Source: Clostridia bacterium (GTDB taxonomy: Bacteria > Bacillota > Clostridia > Lachnospirales > WQUN01). Taken from it: a stretch of DNA of 8,027 bases. Below are positions 7,916-8,027 of this stretch, piece by piece. The stretch covers positions 1 to 8,027 of the forward strand of contig BNUF01000101.1 in NCBI GenBank assembly GCA_025997155.1. The letters run 5' to 3'. A program made the position numbers and the translations under genes. Within the stretch, counting starts at the first letter, position 1. Every line of letters starts with the position of its first letter. The notes under the pieces are model-generated. The model had not been told where the DNA came from. It did no database searches and saw only the letters and a program-made list of their open reading frames with translations.

Positions 7916-7944
7916 ATTATACTTACTTAATCGGATATTTTCAA
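7916..7944 (-). promoter_or_regulatory. Sigma70/sigmaA-type promoter for the kinase operon (proximal)
   Basis: TTGAAA (7944-7939) and a consensus TATAAT (7921-7916) are separated by exactly 17 bp and face the kinase gene. A start about 7 bases downstream of the -10 box would leave a leader of roughly 30 bases containing the Shine-Dalgarno. This is the best promoter in the window and would serve the whole gene series down to leuS. The region is AT-rich, so a chance match is possible, but the spacing and position are ideal. Confidence 0.7.
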
Positions 7945-7945
7945 G

Positions 7946-7974
7946 ATTATCTCAATTATATTTAACGCTTGCAA
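7946..7974 (-). promoter_or_regulatory. Second, upstream promoter candidate for the kinase operon
   Basis: TTGCAA (7974-7969), a 17-bp spacer and GATAAT (7951-7946) form a second sigmaA-like match, directly upstream of the proximal promoter. It is weaker in both boxes. It may be a true tandem promoter or a chance match in AT-rich DNA. Confidence 0.35.
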
Positions 7975-7994
7975 AAAATAAAATATTGTGATAG

Positions 7995-8009
7995 CATATA
8001 CTGTATATG
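7995..8009. promoter_or_regulatory. Perfect 15-bp inverted repeat, candidate operator
   Basis: CATATAC and GTATATG form a perfect palindrome of two 7-base arms around a single central T. The arms are too short and AT-rich, and the loop too small, for a transcription terminator, so a binding site for a dimeric regulator is more likely. It lies about 20 bp upstream of the upstream promoter's -35 box, and just ahead of a possible ribosome binding site on the opposite strand. It could therefore act on the kinase operon, on a divergent gene, or on both. I cannot assign it to a regulator family. Confidence 0.45.
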
Positions 8010-8015
8010 ACTGGG

Positions 8016-8023
8016 AAAGGGGA
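8016..8023 (+). promoter_or_regulatory. Possible Shine-Dalgarno of a divergent gene starting beyond the window
   Basis: AAAGGGGA lies 4 bases before the right edge on the plus strand. If a start codon follows within a few bases, the 7881-8027 region is a divergent intergenic region shared by the kinase operon and that gene. No start codon is visible in the window, so this is only a hint. Confidence 0.25.
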
Positions 8024-8027
8024 AATC

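Noticed and set aside
7995..8009. Palindrome read as a rho-independent terminator of a gene coming from the right
   Set aside because: The arms are AT-rich and 7 bases long with a single-base loop, and no T-run directly follows on either strand.

Overview
The window suggests an anaerobic or microaerophilic bacterium of moderate GC content, most likely Bacillota (Clostridia-like). The strongest hint is the long flavodiiron protein with a short-spaced rubredoxin and a fused NADH:rubredoxin oxidoreductase, an architecture best known from clostridia. This taxonomic call is inference from domain architecture and protein style, not from a search.

All genes lie on the minus strand, so the window reads from right to left. 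At the right end, 7881-8027 is an AT-rich upstream region. It holds two sigma70/sigmaA-type promoter candidates facing leftwards, a perfect 15-bp inverted repeat (7995-8009), and a possible Shine-Dalgarno for a divergent gene just outside the window. Next comes a 1276-residue hybrid sensor kinase (4050-7880) with two periplasmic Venus-flytrap sensor domains, one membrane segment, HisKA and HATPase domains, a degenerate receiver, an intact receiver and an HPt domain. After a 20-bp gap follows an 846-residue multidomain flavodiiron NADH oxidase (1489-4029). Its stop overlaps the start of a 39-codon reading frame (1373-1492), which ends 12 bp before leuS (leucyl-tRNA synthetase, 1-1360). leuS is cut by the left edge of the window after 453 codons.

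The spacings (20 bp, a 4-base overlap, 12 bp) and the absence of any terminator-like hairpin between genes suggest one transcript: sensor kinase, O2/NO-reducing flavodiiron protein, microprotein, leuS. A working model is that the kinase senses an extracellular small molecule through its flytrap domains and signals through its HPt to a response regulator that is not in this window. The flavodiiron protein would use NADH to reduce O2 or NO in the cytoplasm. leuS appears to depend on upstream transcription, or on a promoter inside the flavodiiron gene, because there is no room for a T-box leader in front of it. I saw no tRNA, rRNA, CRISPR array, insertion sequence or transposase in the window. 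The least explained element is the 39-residue microprotein.
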